This document shows positions 43,285 through 59,284 of a stretch of DNA of 64,000 nucleotides, one piece after another. The first letter of the stretch is position 1; each line of letters opens with the position of its first letter. A program made the position numbers and the translations under genes. Below the pieces are notes generated by a model, which worked only from the letters and a program-made list of their open reading frames with translations, was not told where the DNA came from and ran no database searches. The stretch comes from Hygrophila difformis (taxonomy: Eukaryota > Streptophyta > Magnoliopsida > Lamiales > Acanthaceae), in contig JAOANR010000005.1 of NCBI GenBank assembly GCA_030278955.1, positions 2,399,431 to 2,463,430 of the forward strand, given 5' to 3'.

Positions 43285-43482
43285 TCAACACCCATCACTA
43301 TCAACTACAGACATTATTTTATTATAAATTTTCTTCTCATCATCAATCAACAAAGGCAATAAGTTAGCATGGTCCGCTTCCATTTCTTCCTTATTATAAT
43401 ATATCTCTTCTAGTATCAATAGATTATTTGTTTCAGACGTTAAAACTTCATTCAGTACCGGCATTCCAGAGAAAATTTTCAA
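43285..43482 (-). pseudogene. Helitron helicase N-terminal remnant (before Walker A)
   Basis: The frame reads NNLLILEEIYYNKEEMEADH, then LPLLIDDEKKIYNKIMSVVD, ending SDGC. From family knowledge, N(R)LILEExxYD...EEHxxLxxxLTxEQxxIYdxIM precedes the Walker A loop in plant Helitron helicases. The frame ends just before the expected GxGGTGKT. It may once have been joined to the C-terminal remnants. Confidence 0.65.
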
Positions 43483-43499
43483 ACTTATAGAACTTACAC

Positions 43500-43895
43500 C
43501 AATTAGCCTTTCAATATGAACTTACTTTGATCATTCACAATCACAATTTTCTAACAAAACTAGATTTATATTTGTTTTTCGTCAATTGCAAATCTGTTAA
43601 AATATAGATTAATGAATTACATCATCCATTGTCTAAATGTTACATTTTCCCTTTTTGGGTGTTTGGAAATAAGTGTTACATTACCATATATTAAATATTT
43701 TTAAGGTTAATAATTTTTACTAATTGTACTTAAATTATTAATTTTTTATATTCATTTAAATAAAACTCAAAAGGAATAAAGTCAAATGTGACTTATTTTA
43801 TTTATTTAATTACTTCAACTAAATAAATTTTATTAACTTACCTTAAATCTTGTATCATTTCCTAGTTTTACACTTATAATACGGAGGGAGTATTT
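43500..43895. other. AT-rich stretch ending in a MITE end
   Basis: TACGGAGGGAGTA at 43880-43892 is the right end of a Stowaway-like MITE whose left end (near 43625-43690) is badly decayed. No gene is seen. Confidence 0.4.
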
Positions 43896-43904
43896 CTTAA
43901 AAAA

Positions 43905-44168
43905 TATTCCCTCCGTCGCACTCAAAGTGTCTCATTTTGAGTTTTTAACATTGTTTATTGATCAACTTTGACCTAATATCATCGTAATTAGATATGAAAA
44001 AATATAGTCAAATTCGGTCTTGTTAGATTTGTCTAATCATGTAATTTTAGAATATATATTTTACATAATTTTTACATATGTACATTTCAAGATATTAAAT
44101 ATTAAAAAAAATGTATTGGATGTCGTGTCCAAAATTCTTGAGACATAATTAATGGAATAGAGGGAGTA
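43905..44168. mobile_element. Stowaway-like MITE, copy 8
   Basis: The ends are TATTCCCTCCGTCGCACTC and GGAATAGAGGGAGTA, with the signature GTTAGATTTGTCTAATCATG. Confidence 0.75.
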
Positions 44169-45800
44169 GATTAAAAAAAATTAGAATTTCCTTCTTTATT
44201 TACTGATGGATATATTCGCAACTATATAATTATATATTACTTTTAATAGAAGTGACATATTTTTGTGAAAACATAGTCTATATATACATTAATTAATATA
44301 TACAATTTTTTATATATTCATTAATGTATCTTTTAATAATAGAAATTCCATAATACACTGCAAATTCCATTTAAATTTTGAAATTCTATTTTTTTTAAAA
44401 AAAAAACTGAAAATTGTGGGAACTTCATATAAATTAAAATTTTAATATCTTTTAAAAACTAAAAATTGGATTTTTTATATGCACATTAATATATCTTTAA
44501 CACGAATAAATAAATCTGATATGTAATGTACATTTTGCTTACATAATTCACCACACAAAAAATATATAATCAAAATTGAGACCAAACCTACACAAAATTA
44601 CCGGCATTGAAATATAAACACAAAATAGTTCTTAGTTGCCAGTGCAAAATCTCGTCATAATAATCCTATAGTGTAAAAACTGAAAATTTATAAATAAATA
44701 CTAAATGCAGCAATAAAATTTAAAATAAATAAAACAAAATTGAAATATAATAAAATCTAAAATAGATAAAATAAAAAATGCAAATAAATAAAATCCATAG
44801 ATAAAATAAAAAATGCAAAATTTCAAAATTTATCTTCAAATCTTTTTAAAAGTGAATATATAGTGACACGATAGAATGATAGAGTAAGAATTCATAAGTA
44901 AATGGTAGATTTTATACACGATAGACTAAAATCTATAATGAATAAATAAATAAATACGAAAATCTAAAATTAGTAAACTAAAAATGCAAATAATATAGAT
45001 AAAATAAGATATGCAAAATTTTAAATTTCAAATCTTTCAAATCTTTTTAAAAGTGAATATGGGTAGAAATATCATATATTTCAAAAACTGAAAATCTATA
45101 ATAAACAAATTAATAAATGTGAAAATCTAAATTGATAATTAAAAATTGCAAAAATTTATAAAAATTAGAAATTTGAAATGGAGACATCACAATAAATGTA
45201 GGATGGGTTGTTCACTAATGCTTTAATATATCTATAGATTATCTTTTTCGCAATAAATTATTTCCCAATAATAAACACTTTAATTTTTTATTTTTTATTT
45301 TTATTTTTTTTGTAAAAAAGTAGTTGTGTTGTGCTTATGTCCAAACTTGTCCAGACAACCAGAAAATGGACTCCACCATAGATGTTTAATTATCATGTGA
45401 TAAAATTAAAAATGCAAACAAAATACTCCAAAAATAATCATTTGTACGTTTAATACAAATCTTTGTTAATAAGTTTAAAATAATATCATGTGATAATAAT
45501 ATACAGTATAAAATTATGCTTTACAATCCTCAAAAATATCCTCCTTATTATTTATATCTAGTCATGTACTTCATATATGTCATTAGCTAGTGCATGTGGT
45601 CCATATAATTATTTAAATAAATGAATTATTAATTATTTGATCAGCGAGTAATTATTAATGATCCAAATAAAGTAAATTTTATTAATGATTCCTTTAAAGT
45701 TAAGTTTAAATGTAGGTTGGTGAATAATATCGTATATCCCACTTTCAAGTTAATCTAGTTAAATTATACTATAAGCAACTTTGCCACCATATAAGAGAAT
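44169..45800. other. Very AT-rich intergenic stretch with degenerate repeats
   Basis: Blocks such as AAATCTTTTTAAAAGTGAATAT (first 20 bases at 44840 and again near 45040) recur with a spacing of about 200 bp between 44650 and 45180, i.e. an old tandem repeat. No frame longer than about 60 codons stands out and no gene is recognised. Confidence 0.4.
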
Positions 45801-45811
45801 AAATGACATAT

Positions 45812-45960
45812 CACTATTAAAAAAAATGGTGAATTTTTGGTAACTAAAATTGTGGTATTTAATGAATTTCGGTTGTTAAAATTATGGTAGCTAACGAACT
45901 TCGGTCGCTAACCTCATTAGTGATCAAATTTTATAAAAAAAAATCGATTGCTAGAAAAAA
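45812..45960 (+). mobile_element. Possible CACTA end fragment
   Basis: CACTATTAAAAAAAATGGTG is followed by repeated GGT(A/T)(A/G)CTAA...TTCGGT(C/T)GCTAAC units, like the subterminal arrays of CACTA elements. No partner end was found. Confidence 0.35.
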
Positions 45961-46284
45961 AAAAAAAAAAAGGTAAGTTATTGTAGTAATATGATTTTGA
46001 TAATAAATTAATGTAAGTCCCGAGTAGTTGAGAAAACATTATGACAGATGGATCCCATAATACATGACCTAAAATCACTAAAACCCTTGGGATTTTTCTA
46101 TCCTCACCGGCCATGATCATATAGTAAAATAAATAAAATAAAAAAAATGTGTACTATATAAAGTTTTAATTAATAGACATTTAATTAAATTTAAAAATAA
46201 TAATGAAGTTGGAGAAATTTGGAATGACAATGCTTCTACGGTCTTTCAATGCCAGATATGTTCATTTAGGGTTTTGATAGAAGC

Positions 46285-46435
46285 GGTGTGCTAACCTGAT
46301 ATATGCTTCGTGCTAAATGTTAATGAGGAGTGTGCTGGTTATTTAATGGTAACTGGGTTGTATAAAAAACACTCAACACATACAAAACACTTATTCAACA
46401 TTTCAATAAGAGCTGATTCAACTCTCAAACCAAAC
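46285..46435. repeat. Dispersed repeat related to 38325-38445
   Basis: It shares the GTTAATGAGGAGTGTG and TTGTATAAAAAACACTC blocks with the earlier copy; see that entry. Confidence 0.55.
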
Positions 46436-46796
46436 TCGTTCATTTATTCACCACATGGATATTTCCGCCCGTGGATATGTGGCGGGCTTTCATCTACGTA
46501 CACTTATACAAACATGATGGGTGATTGGGTGCCGTCAGCCGAGTCATGCTTCCTCATTCTTAATCTTCATTTTTCTTCTTTTTAGCTTTCTTAGATTTGT
46601 TTGCCTGCGTTCTTGTACCACAAAAAAAAAGATAATAATTATAAAATAAAATATTGGATTTGATCTCCTGCCTTAAATTGATTGATTCGAAATTCACATT
46701 TTGGCCCACTTATTCTAGGTTTCTTTTAGAATGGAGGACATGGGATTGTTAGTAATTAATTTCAAATGTATGGTTCAAATAATAATCCTTTATGTT

Positions 46797-46965
46797 TTTT
46801 TTTTTAAAAACAGTGACACTCATGTATCGGCAAAGATGTGTGGGAGTCCAAACCATACAAATTATAAAGGATGATAAGGGAAGGGATAGGGGGCCGGTGG
46901 GGATCGAACTCACAACTTGTTGGGAGAATGGGGACTTGACCGCTAGGGTAAGTCCCCAACCCAAT
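46797..46965 (-). mobile_element. tRNA-derived SINE, full form
   Basis: The minus strand reads GGGGACTTACCCTAGCGGTC (box A region), then GTGAGTTCGATCCCC (box B), CCGGCCCCCTATCCCTTCC, CACATCTTTGCCGATACATG and an A tract. The flanks ATCCTTTATGTTT (46784-46796 and 46966-46978) are a 13-bp target duplication. It joins the features of the elements at 17990 and 33405, so it serves as the reference for this family. Confidence 0.9.
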
Positions 46966-46979
46966 ATCCTTTATGTTTG

Positions 46980-47800
46980 TTGCTTTAAATATTGATTTTA
47001 AATTTATTTAATCCAAAAAAAAATATTATTTTAAGTCTACTTTGAGTTGATTTTAGATATCTTCTAATATATTCCTATTTTATATATAAAAAAAAAATCG
47101 GTTCACTTTACTCTTATCATTTCAAATTTTACTTGTAAATTAATATTTTTTTCCGGTGAACACTTGTAAATTAATATTTAATCTAAACAATATTAGATTC
47201 GCTAAAAAAAATAGTAGATTCTAAAGATCTATAAATTCTAATACTTCGATCTAAACAAATTAAAGAATTTAAACTACATGTTTGAAATTCCTCACTCACT
47301 TCAAATCGTTCCATCCAAATAAACCAACAATACTTTTAATAGTAATACCTAACAACAATAAATAGATAGAGTCAATTATTATTCTAATATGGATGAACTA
47401 TTCATGTATATAGTGAATACAGAGAGTTCATTATTTTTTTTGCCAACTAAAACTAATATATAGGGTGGAAAAAGAATGTCAAATAATCAATGATTAATGG
47501 CAACACTAATATATTTATTGCATGTTACTTGGAATCTTGTTAATTCCTTTGCCAAATCAAATCACACATTAATACTAATATTAAGCAAAACATAAACATA
47601 ATACATAAATAAAATGAATAAATTACTAAACCCACGGATAGAATTAACGAGTTCAAATGCAATTTACTGGAGTATACTGTTAATATTTAATATGCACGAC
47701 AAAATTATTATTATGTGTTAATGATTGTACTTCGTCTTAGCATGATTTATAGTAAGAGGCCTGCGTAAAATATTGGACCAGGTTTTATTTAAGGAAGATG
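46980..47800. other. AT-rich intergenic stretch, nothing recognised
   Basis: Only short local duplications (ACTTGTAAATTAATATT at 47130 and 47163) are seen. Confidence 0.4.
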
Positions 47801-47804
47801 ATTG

Positions 47805-47805
<1 letters not shown>

Positions 47806-47876
<71 letters not shown>
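47806..47876. repeat. (AAT)n microsatellite
   Basis: About 23 uninterrupted AAT triplets, with a further short run after ACGAAGT. Confidence 0.95.
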
Positions 47877-47877
<1 letters not shown>

Positions 47878-48094
47878 GAAGTAATAATAATACAGCCTAA
47901 TTCACAGCCTCTCTACCTCACACTTGTCCTACTGTAGCATTCTAACTTCTCATTGACCTATGATTAATAGTACTATATGGATATTTATAAGTTATACCCT
48001 GATTAATTGTTTTGGTGACGATGTAGCTTCTGATAAAATAAAATAAATTCCAATTAATATTTAGTTTTCTTGGAATTCGACACTTTCAAAATAC

Positions 48095-48353
48095 TACTCC
48101 CTCCGTTCCTTTTTAGTTGTCTCTTTCAATTCAATTTCAATAACCAAGATTTGTATTAATTAACTCATAAATTTACATCTTTACCCTTTAACTAAATTCA
48201 TTCTTAATAAATGTCAACAAATAACATTTATGGAAAGTGAAGGGCAATGTAGTAAAAACATAGCATAACTACCTATAACTATCTAAAAATGACAACTATT
48301 TTGGAATACTTTTTACTCTCTAAAAAGACAATTAAAAAGGAACGGATGGAGTA
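48095..48353. mobile_element. MITE with TACTCCCTCCGTTCC ends, copy 9
   Basis: The ends are TACTCCCTCCGTTCCTTTTT and, read inward from the right, TACTCCATCCGTTCCTTTTT. The interior lacks the GATTCGTCT signature and is a distinct Stowaway subfamily. Confidence 0.85.
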
Positions 48354-49568
48354 TTTACAATGCATACAGTGTGCTTAATTATTACTTCTTGTGGACTTTC
48401 ATTTTTGCATTGTTCATATTAATCAAACATGGTCTTCAAGTTTTGTGCTCTCACATTCTTGTGTTTTGATAGACAAAGGAGTTTATTTTGTTGTAGTAAT
48501 GAGGATTCTTGGTTACTCTCTTCCCTTCAATAATTGTTCTTACAAAACTATGGTTAATTGGTGATCCGGTGTTTATCTATTAATTTTATCCTCTTTTATG
48601 TCTTGAAAATTACTAGTGAGTAGTGACTGGAAGGTTAGATATTTGAACTCAATTTAATGTATAGCTTCTCTTCCAAAAAAATAAATTTAATGTATAGCTT
48701 TAATTAGTTTGATCCACTACAAGTTATGAATCTGCCATAGAAACTCAAGATATAAGGACATAGACAAACAGGAAGATTCTCTCGTGAAAGAATTCCCATT
48801 TTGTTATGGGAGTCAAAACCCTCTCCACAAAAGATTATTTCAGTTATGGGATTTGATTATTGGTATTAACTGAATATCCCATTTTCGCAATATTATTTAC
48901 GAAGCACTATATTTTGTTGGACACAGTTGTAGCAGGAAGATCCAGGTTGTCCTGCTGCACCTTTTGTTGCCTTGGGCACCAACCTGAGAACCAGATTTTC
49001 TGCTACAATCTTACTACAATCGCTTTGTCCTCTTCACTAATCTGAAGAGGTTTGTTCTAAATTCTTTTTAAACTGGAGAAACCCAAACACATTTAGGCAG
49101 TTTTAGAGTTCCAACAGACTCACAGAGAGTTTCTCATAGCTAAGTTACGGGCAAAATCCAATACATTGTTCTGCACAGATTCCTGATCAGAGTGATTTTG
49201 AACGATTGATGCAATTCAGCTGACAGGCTAGAATTCGGTACATACTACGTGCATAGCCTTTCAGCAGTCCAAACACTTTGATATCCATAACATAAAATGT
49301 CCAAAAGCAGAGAGAAGGGTGAAAACTAATTTTGGTTTCTCAATGTCCGTGGCTGCATCAACTGATACATATAAAAAGACGAGAAAGAGAGACAGAGAAA
49401 GGAAAACCATGTCGAATGCTAGGCCACGTTACCAAGTTAAAAATTCGCCTCAAAAAATCACAAACAAAATTCCATGATATCAATAATAACGAAACAAGTA
49501 CTTTACATATTCCATTTTTAATCTGAAGGAAATATCTGATAGAAGGTGAAAGAAGGGGTTTTACGTTT
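48354..49568. other. Region downstream of RABH1
   Basis: The part adjoining 49569 probably includes the 3' untranslated region of the minus-strand GTPase gene; no clear polyadenylation signal could be chosen. No other gene is seen. Confidence 0.4.
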
Positions 49569-54050
<4,482 letters not shown>

Positions 54051-54051
54051 T

Positions 54052-54200
54052 AGAGGTGTCAAGACGGGCTGGCGGGGAACACGGGTCAAGCCCACTCTAG
54101 CCTACCATTTCGCGGGCTTAGGCGGGCTTCAGCCCATACCAACCCATCGGCGGGTTGCGGGCCAGGCGGGCTAGCCCGCGGTTTTTTATTTAATTAATAA
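54052..54200. mobile_element. hAT-type MITE fragment with GGCGGGCT arms
   Basis: AGAGGTGTCAAGACGGGCTG is followed by GCGGGCTTAGGCGGGCTTCA and GGCCAGGCGGGCTAGCCCGC. The left end resembles that at 18902. It is broken by MITE copy 10. Confidence 0.45.
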
Positions 54201-54209
54201 ATTAAATTT

Positions 54210-54473
54210 TACTCTCTCCGTCCCACCACACATGTCCTGTTTGACTTTTTTATACTGTTCATTGTTCAGCTTTGACTCGACTTTATTTCAAGTATATATT
54301 TAGAGAAAAATAGTCAAGTTGTGTGTTGTTAGAATCTTATGATCATGTAGTTTTATAATATATATTTTGCATATTTTTTCATTGAACATGTTTTGAGATA
54401 TTAACAGTTGAAAAAGTGCATTGGATTGTGTGCAAAAGTGAAACAAGACAAGTTAAATGGGACGGAGGGAGTA
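54210..54473. mobile_element. Stowaway-like MITE, copy 10
   Basis: The ends are TACTCTCTCCGTCCCACC and GGGACGGAGGGAGTA. The interior (TTGTTAGAATCTTATGATCATG) is a diverged signature. It lies about 580 bp upstream of the RABH1 start. Confidence 0.85.
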
Positions 54474-54496
54474 ATTATATAATAAATTGTATAATA

Positions 54497-55686
54497 TTTT
54501 TTTTTTTTTTTTGCGTGAATCAGCCTAAAGAGGCTAGCAAAGAAAAAGGAAAAATGAAAGAATAAGAGGACAAAGAACCAAAAAAAAAAAAAGAACACCC
54601 ACTCACAAACGAGGGTATTCTACTCCAGCAGCATCGGAATCGATGAACCAAACAACATCATCAGGAGGAAACGCCCATGTGGTGAAGAAAGCTTCCTCCC
54701 GAACAGCTTTCCTCGCAAGAGCATCGGCCACTTGATTCCCTTCTCGGAAGACATGCCGAACCAAGCAGTTGTCCAAACGCTGAAGCTCATTCCGAATCTC
54801 CTTTATCAGAGGCCAATATCGGTGCCAATGTGAAGCCCCCCCAGTCACCAAGTTTACCACCTGCAGGGAGTCGACAAAGCAATATCCAATGGAAGCCCCA
54901 ATCTGACGAGCCAACAGAAGGCCATGCAGCAGACCCATTAACTCTACCTCCAAAATTGATCGGCTAGCCACCTTACCACTACAACCGCCAACCCATCCAC
55001 CTGCATGTGTCCTGATGACTGCACCAAAGCTAGCACCAGCAGGATTAGCAATGACGCAGCCATCTGAATGGAGTACACTACCAGTAGCAACGCCATTATT
55101 CCAGCGAATATAGCGAGCAGGCCTCGCCGCCCTGCCCTCCCCGACACCAGCCTCCATTGCCCGCAACAGACTTGCAGTCTTGAAACGAAGCCCCAGCGCC
55201 CTCGTGCATGAGCCACGAAAGAGCCTGTTATTTCGCTCACACCAGATTGTCCATAACCAAGCAAGAAAAGGGAGCCCCCAACACCTCCACCCCCACTCAA
55301 GCCAGTGGCGACTATCTTCACTGCCAACAGCGGACAGATTTGTGAAAGGCCCGAAGCCAGCCACCTTCCAAGCAGCAGCAGCCCAGTTACAGGTGAAGAT
55401 CGCATGCCTCCAATCATCTATGTGATCCCCACAGACCGAGCAGAGAGGCGCAGCAGCTAACCCTCTCCGAAAACGCAGATCATTACATGGCAATGCATTA
55501 TGCCCAATAAGCCAAAGTAGAACTCCAATCTTTTCCGGGATGTTGTGCTTCCACATCCAACTCCAACCTAATGCTTCTGAAGTAGAATTCAACATCAAGT
55601 TATAGCCCGACGCCACAGAATAAATACCTTGCTCACTACAACGCCAATGAAAAATATCTAGCACGGATGAGGAAAGAAATGGGACT
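54497..55686 (-). mobile_element. LINE 3' part, cut by the Ty3/gypsy element
   Basis: On the minus strand it contains the ORF2 C-terminus (55664-54603), a 3' untranslated region and a poly(A) tract seen as T18 at 54496-54513. Its upper edge coincides exactly with the start of the LTR at 55687, so the gypsy element inserted into this LINE; the rest would lie beyond the window. Confidence 0.8.
54603..55664 (-). pseudogene. LINE ORF2 C-terminal part: zinc finger and RNase H
   Basis: The 353-codon frame includes a zf-RVT block (KIGVLLWLIGHNALP, then CSVCGDHIDDWRHAIFTC) and a plant-type RNase H with LHSDGCVIANPAGASFGAVI, LEVELMGLLHGL, FVDSLQVV and the end VADALARKAV. RNase H acidic residues are in place (D of HSDG, E of EVELMG, D of VDSL, D of VADAL). 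The tail FFTTWAFPPDDV matches the fragment at 15678. The frame is intact but its reverse transcriptase and endonuclease are outside or lost. Confidence 0.85.
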
Positions 55687-58297
55687 TGTAATACCCGAGA
55701 ATTTTACAACATAAATAAATAAATAAATAAATATATAAATAAATACAATAAATAAATAAATAAATAAATCAGTAAATACATTAAATAAATAAAAATAGAA
55801 GAAATGAGAAATGAAATTAATTAAAGGAATTTAATTAAACAAAAGAAATTAAATAAAGTTAAATAAGTCGTTACACGGGTACCCGATATAAATAAACTCG
55901 AGAATTCGAGCCAAAACGTAAATTTAGATCCGAAAGAAATAACGAGACGAAATAGGAACCCGAAGAGAGTCCGGAAATTGGAATCCGAGAGCATAGAGGG
56001 ATAAAAACCCGAAAGAGATGCGGAAGAGCACGACGGATCGCACGACCCGCCCGGACCGAAGTCCAGGCGTTAGTCGCGCGCTGGCCGCGCGCTAATAGGG
56101 GGAAAGGCGCGCCAACCCCGCGCCAGAAGACAGATTCGCCCGTTGCTCGAATCTCTCGCCCGAACGCGGATTTTTCGACTTTCGGTTGAACGTCTCTCGA
56201 CTCAAGACCCTTACGGTCAGATCTTGGACGCCTTAGGTCTTAGATATCTATAAATAAACCCCATCGGAAGCCCTAAACTTTTTTTTCAGAACCCTACGAT
56301 ACTCTCTATACACAAGTCGTAATCCCGGAGTCAACAGAGGCACCAAAAGACCGAGACAGCGGCTGTGGGACGAAAATTGGGAGATCTCCAACATGTGGTA
56401 AGCCCTAGTCTGAATAATCCTTGTTCGTTTCAATCCGAAAACGGATTCTAACCTCGTTTCTCTTCTCTTTACACCTGAATCGGATCTAGAACGAGGAACC
56501 CGACGAACGAAGAGGATAGACGGTGAACTGGAAGCCACGCCTTCGAAATAGACATCCCGGATGTTCACAAATCAGTAAGTTAACTCTTACATGGTTTTGG
56601 GAGGAATTAAAATGTTCGAAACTAAAAGATTTAACAAGAAATCGTAAATCTGCCAACTTATATTTTCTACCGACGCAACAGTTTTGACGAATTTTTCCGA
56701 ACCTTAAAACAACTTCAAACGGAAAAGCTTAAAACACAAAAAGCGTTCCTAAGGCTTAGATCTATCTACTGTAAAAGTTTCAGAATTTTTAGAGACGATT
56801 TGATATGCGAAAACGAACCGAAACCGAACTGCTTGAATCTAGATCTTGAAATTCTTGACAGAACTTAGGTCTGATCTTGATCACGTTTTTGACATAAGTT
56901 CCAGACCGATTTAGATCTTTGGCCGAACATGAAAGTTGTAGATAAATGTCTTAAGATGGTCTCTGTAAAATTTCATCAAATTTGGAGTTGAATTACTATG
57001 GTAGAATTCGAAATCTTTAAACTGTGACATATGAAATTCGGACAGAATTGTGTTTCTGTGAAAATTGGTGTTTTGACCTATTTCGGTGTCTCGGATTGAA
57101 AAAGTTAAAACACAAAAGTTGTAGATCTCGACGTTTCTGAGTCAGTCGTGAAATTTCAGAATTTTTGGAATTAAATCTTATTTTAGACGAATTTTAGAGT
57201 AAACCGTGGTTTACCGGAAATCAAATCTTGAAATCTTGTTGAAACATGGAATTAACCTTTAGGGTGGAAATAAATTGAAATATTACTTTTAAATAAATAA
57301 AATTGAAATCAGATTTTTGGAATTAAATCCCCTTACAAACTTGATAAATTAAAATTAGGGGTGAGTGCTCTGCAGGGTGCCCCCTAACGATTCACTTCGT
57401 GCCTTAATGGACGATGGTGACCCCGCGCGCTAAACTTGAGATATGATATTGCCAAAACGGCATGAGATATAGAGCCTACACTTTCGAGAATATCCACATG
57501 GGTTTCCCGAGGCTCCGGAGTGGTACTGGGTATGGCTGATACGGTTGCGGCCGCCGGGCTACCGGCTAAACTTGTTGAGATTGCGATGCAATCGTGAAAT
57601 ACTTGAAATACTAAATCTGGGATGTAATGGGGATATTAAATTAAATTAAATTAAATTAAATTAAACTATGTTTGTTGTCCAATTAAATTATTTAAATGCT
57701 TTATTTAAATTATGGCTATTATTTTAAATCATGCGAAATGTGTTGTTAAATAAAGACCTGAAATAAATTATGCAATTGGATAGTTGATTAGATTAATTTG
57801 AATATTATGTTATTATCATGCTTTTATTTGATTATTAAAATTAATGGCTTTTAAACCCTATGATCATGCATGTGTTAGCTTACTCAGCAAGTTGTGCTGA
57901 CCAAACCATCTCTTCTTATTTTCTTTTCTTACAGAGTATGTAGAGTGAACATGAGCACTTCATGCATGGGAACTTTATCTTTTGGGGAAAACATTATTTT
58001 GTTTTTTAAATTCGTACATTAGACTATATTATGAACGGGCCTGTTTAACCCGTGTTTTGGCCATGTCGGCCCTATTTACATTTTCCGCTGCGATACTATA
58101 CTTAAATATTATTTCCGCTGCGCTATGATATTATTATTTTCGAACTATATTGTATGGGCTGTTTTGAATGCTTTAAATGTTTTAAATACTGCAATACCTA
58201 GCCTTGCATCTCTTTAGTGAGCCGGAGAAACCGTGTCTTACTAGGGAGGTGTGGCGGTGACACCCCGACCTGGGTTATCAAAAACCGGGGTGTTACA
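55687..58297 (+). mobile_element. 5' LTR of a Ty3/gypsy Tekay-type retrotransposon
   Basis: The LTR begins TGTAATACCCGAGAATTTTA and ends CCGGGGTGTTACA, 2611 bp. A TTGGTATCAGAGC primer-binding site for initiator tRNA-Met follows at 58300-58312. TATAAATAAACCCC at 56249 is a good candidate TATA box for the element's own transcript. TAAA repeats fill 55711-55790 and ATTAA repeats 57634-57664. GGACT (55682-55686) would be the left target duplication; its partner is outside the window. Confidence 0.9.
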
Positions 58298-58299
58298 AG

Positions 58300-58312
58300 T
58301 TGGTATCAGAGC
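58300..58312 (+). other. Primer-binding site
   Basis: TTGGTATCAGAGC, complementary to the 3' end of initiator tRNA-Met, lies two bases after the 5' LTR. Confidence 0.9.
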
Positions 58313-58509
58313 CCGGTTATTTTTAAACTATTATTTTTAAACCATTAATATTTTCATACTATTAATATTTTGACTATTATTTTAAATTTTAAAGAATGAT
58401 TTCCATGGAAAATTTTTATTTTAAAACCCCATGGAAAAATATATATATTGCATTAAATTATTTTTGGGGGGAATCATCATTTGCATTTGCATATTGCATC
58501 TTTTCTATG

Positions 58510-58632
58510 AACTTAGAATCTTGGCGAATTGAACTTAGAATCTTGGCAAAGCTTGAACTTAGAATCTTGGCGAATTGAACTTAGAATCTTGTCGAATTTA
58601 ACTTAGAATCTTGGCGAATATTAACTTAGATC
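58510..58632. repeat. Tandem repeat in the retrotransposon leader
   Basis: Six imperfect units of about 20-28 bp, each containing AACTTAGAATCTTGGCGAAT or a variant, lie just before the small frame at 58648. Confidence 0.85.
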
Positions 58633-58647
58633 TTTTGCTTGCGCTAG

Positions 58648-58974
58648 ATGGCTAGTCAAGACATGATGCAGCTGATGATCAAAATGATGAACGTTCATCT
58701 TGATTCACATCAAACCATAGAACAAATGAAATACCGTATGACTCAATTGGAGGCCAATTTGCACCACCTGAGCAACTTGAGAGAGGCGGATCACCACCGC
58801 ATAAACCAACTTGAACGCCAAGTCCAAACCCTTACTACACAAAACCTAATACTAAAGGAATACATCGATGCCCACGGGCAGGACTTGAACACTATCTTTG
58901 ACGATCTGCTGCCGCCAAGTTCGGAGGAGGGAGATCCGGAGGAGGATCCTACCACTGTGCCGGAGGACGCTTAG
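58648..58974 (+). CDS. Small coiled-coil frame between primer-binding site and gag
   Basis: The ATG at 58648 (GCTAGATGGCTAG) opens a 108-aa frame. Residues about 15-70 have heptad spacing of hydrophobic residues (HQTIEQMKYRMTQLEANLHH, INQLERQVQTLTTQNLILKE), i.e. a likely coiled coil. The C-terminus is acidic and proline-rich. It is separate from gag, which starts 310 bp later. No known domain is recognised. It may be an accessory frame of this retrotransposon family or a chance capture. Confidence 0.5.
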   Translation: MASQDMMQLMIKMMNVHLDSHQTIEQMKYRMTQLEANLHHLSNLREADHHRINQLERQVQTLTTQNLILKEYIDAHGQDLNTIFDDLLPPSSEEGDPEEDPTTVPEDA

Positions 58975-59284
58975 AGACGATAGGAATTTCCATTTGTAGT
59001 AGTTACTATTTTTGCTAAGGAAACATTTCTATTTTTGGTATATCCTATCACTTGTACTAAAAATTTCTTTTAAGGAAATAAAATACGAGATTTATCTATT
59101 TAGATAAATTTAAATTCGAAAAAAAAATCTGGACAGACTGTCCGAAATTTAAAAAAAAAAAAACTTAATTTCTACATTTTAAATTAGCTCAATCGAGCAT
59201 TATGTGAAGAAGATAGAAATAAATTTGAGATCTTCTTGTTTAACCAAACACTACTATGCCCTAATCTATACCATTTGTAACAGA

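Larger units (their letters stand above)
40047..43482 (-). mobile_element. Decayed Helitron with helicase remnants (5' end not found)
   Basis: On the minus strand the 3' end is a perfect 9-bp stem hairpin (CCCGTCGAG/CTCGACGGG, plus-strand 40059-40077) followed by TTATTTACTAG and then T, the canonical Helitron terminus, with CTAG at 40047-40050. Two kinds of helicase remnant occur upstream on the same strand (41649-41837 with a duplicate near 42490-42680, and 43285-43482). Their order, N-terminal part at higher coordinates, agrees with the orientation. The 5' TC end was not identified beyond 43482. Other sequence (40400-40960) must have been added or captured. Confidence 0.7.

Noticed and set aside
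17990..46965. tRNA genes at the box A/box B matches
   Set aside because: The sequences do not fold as tRNAs, have A-rich tails and target duplications, and are SINEs.
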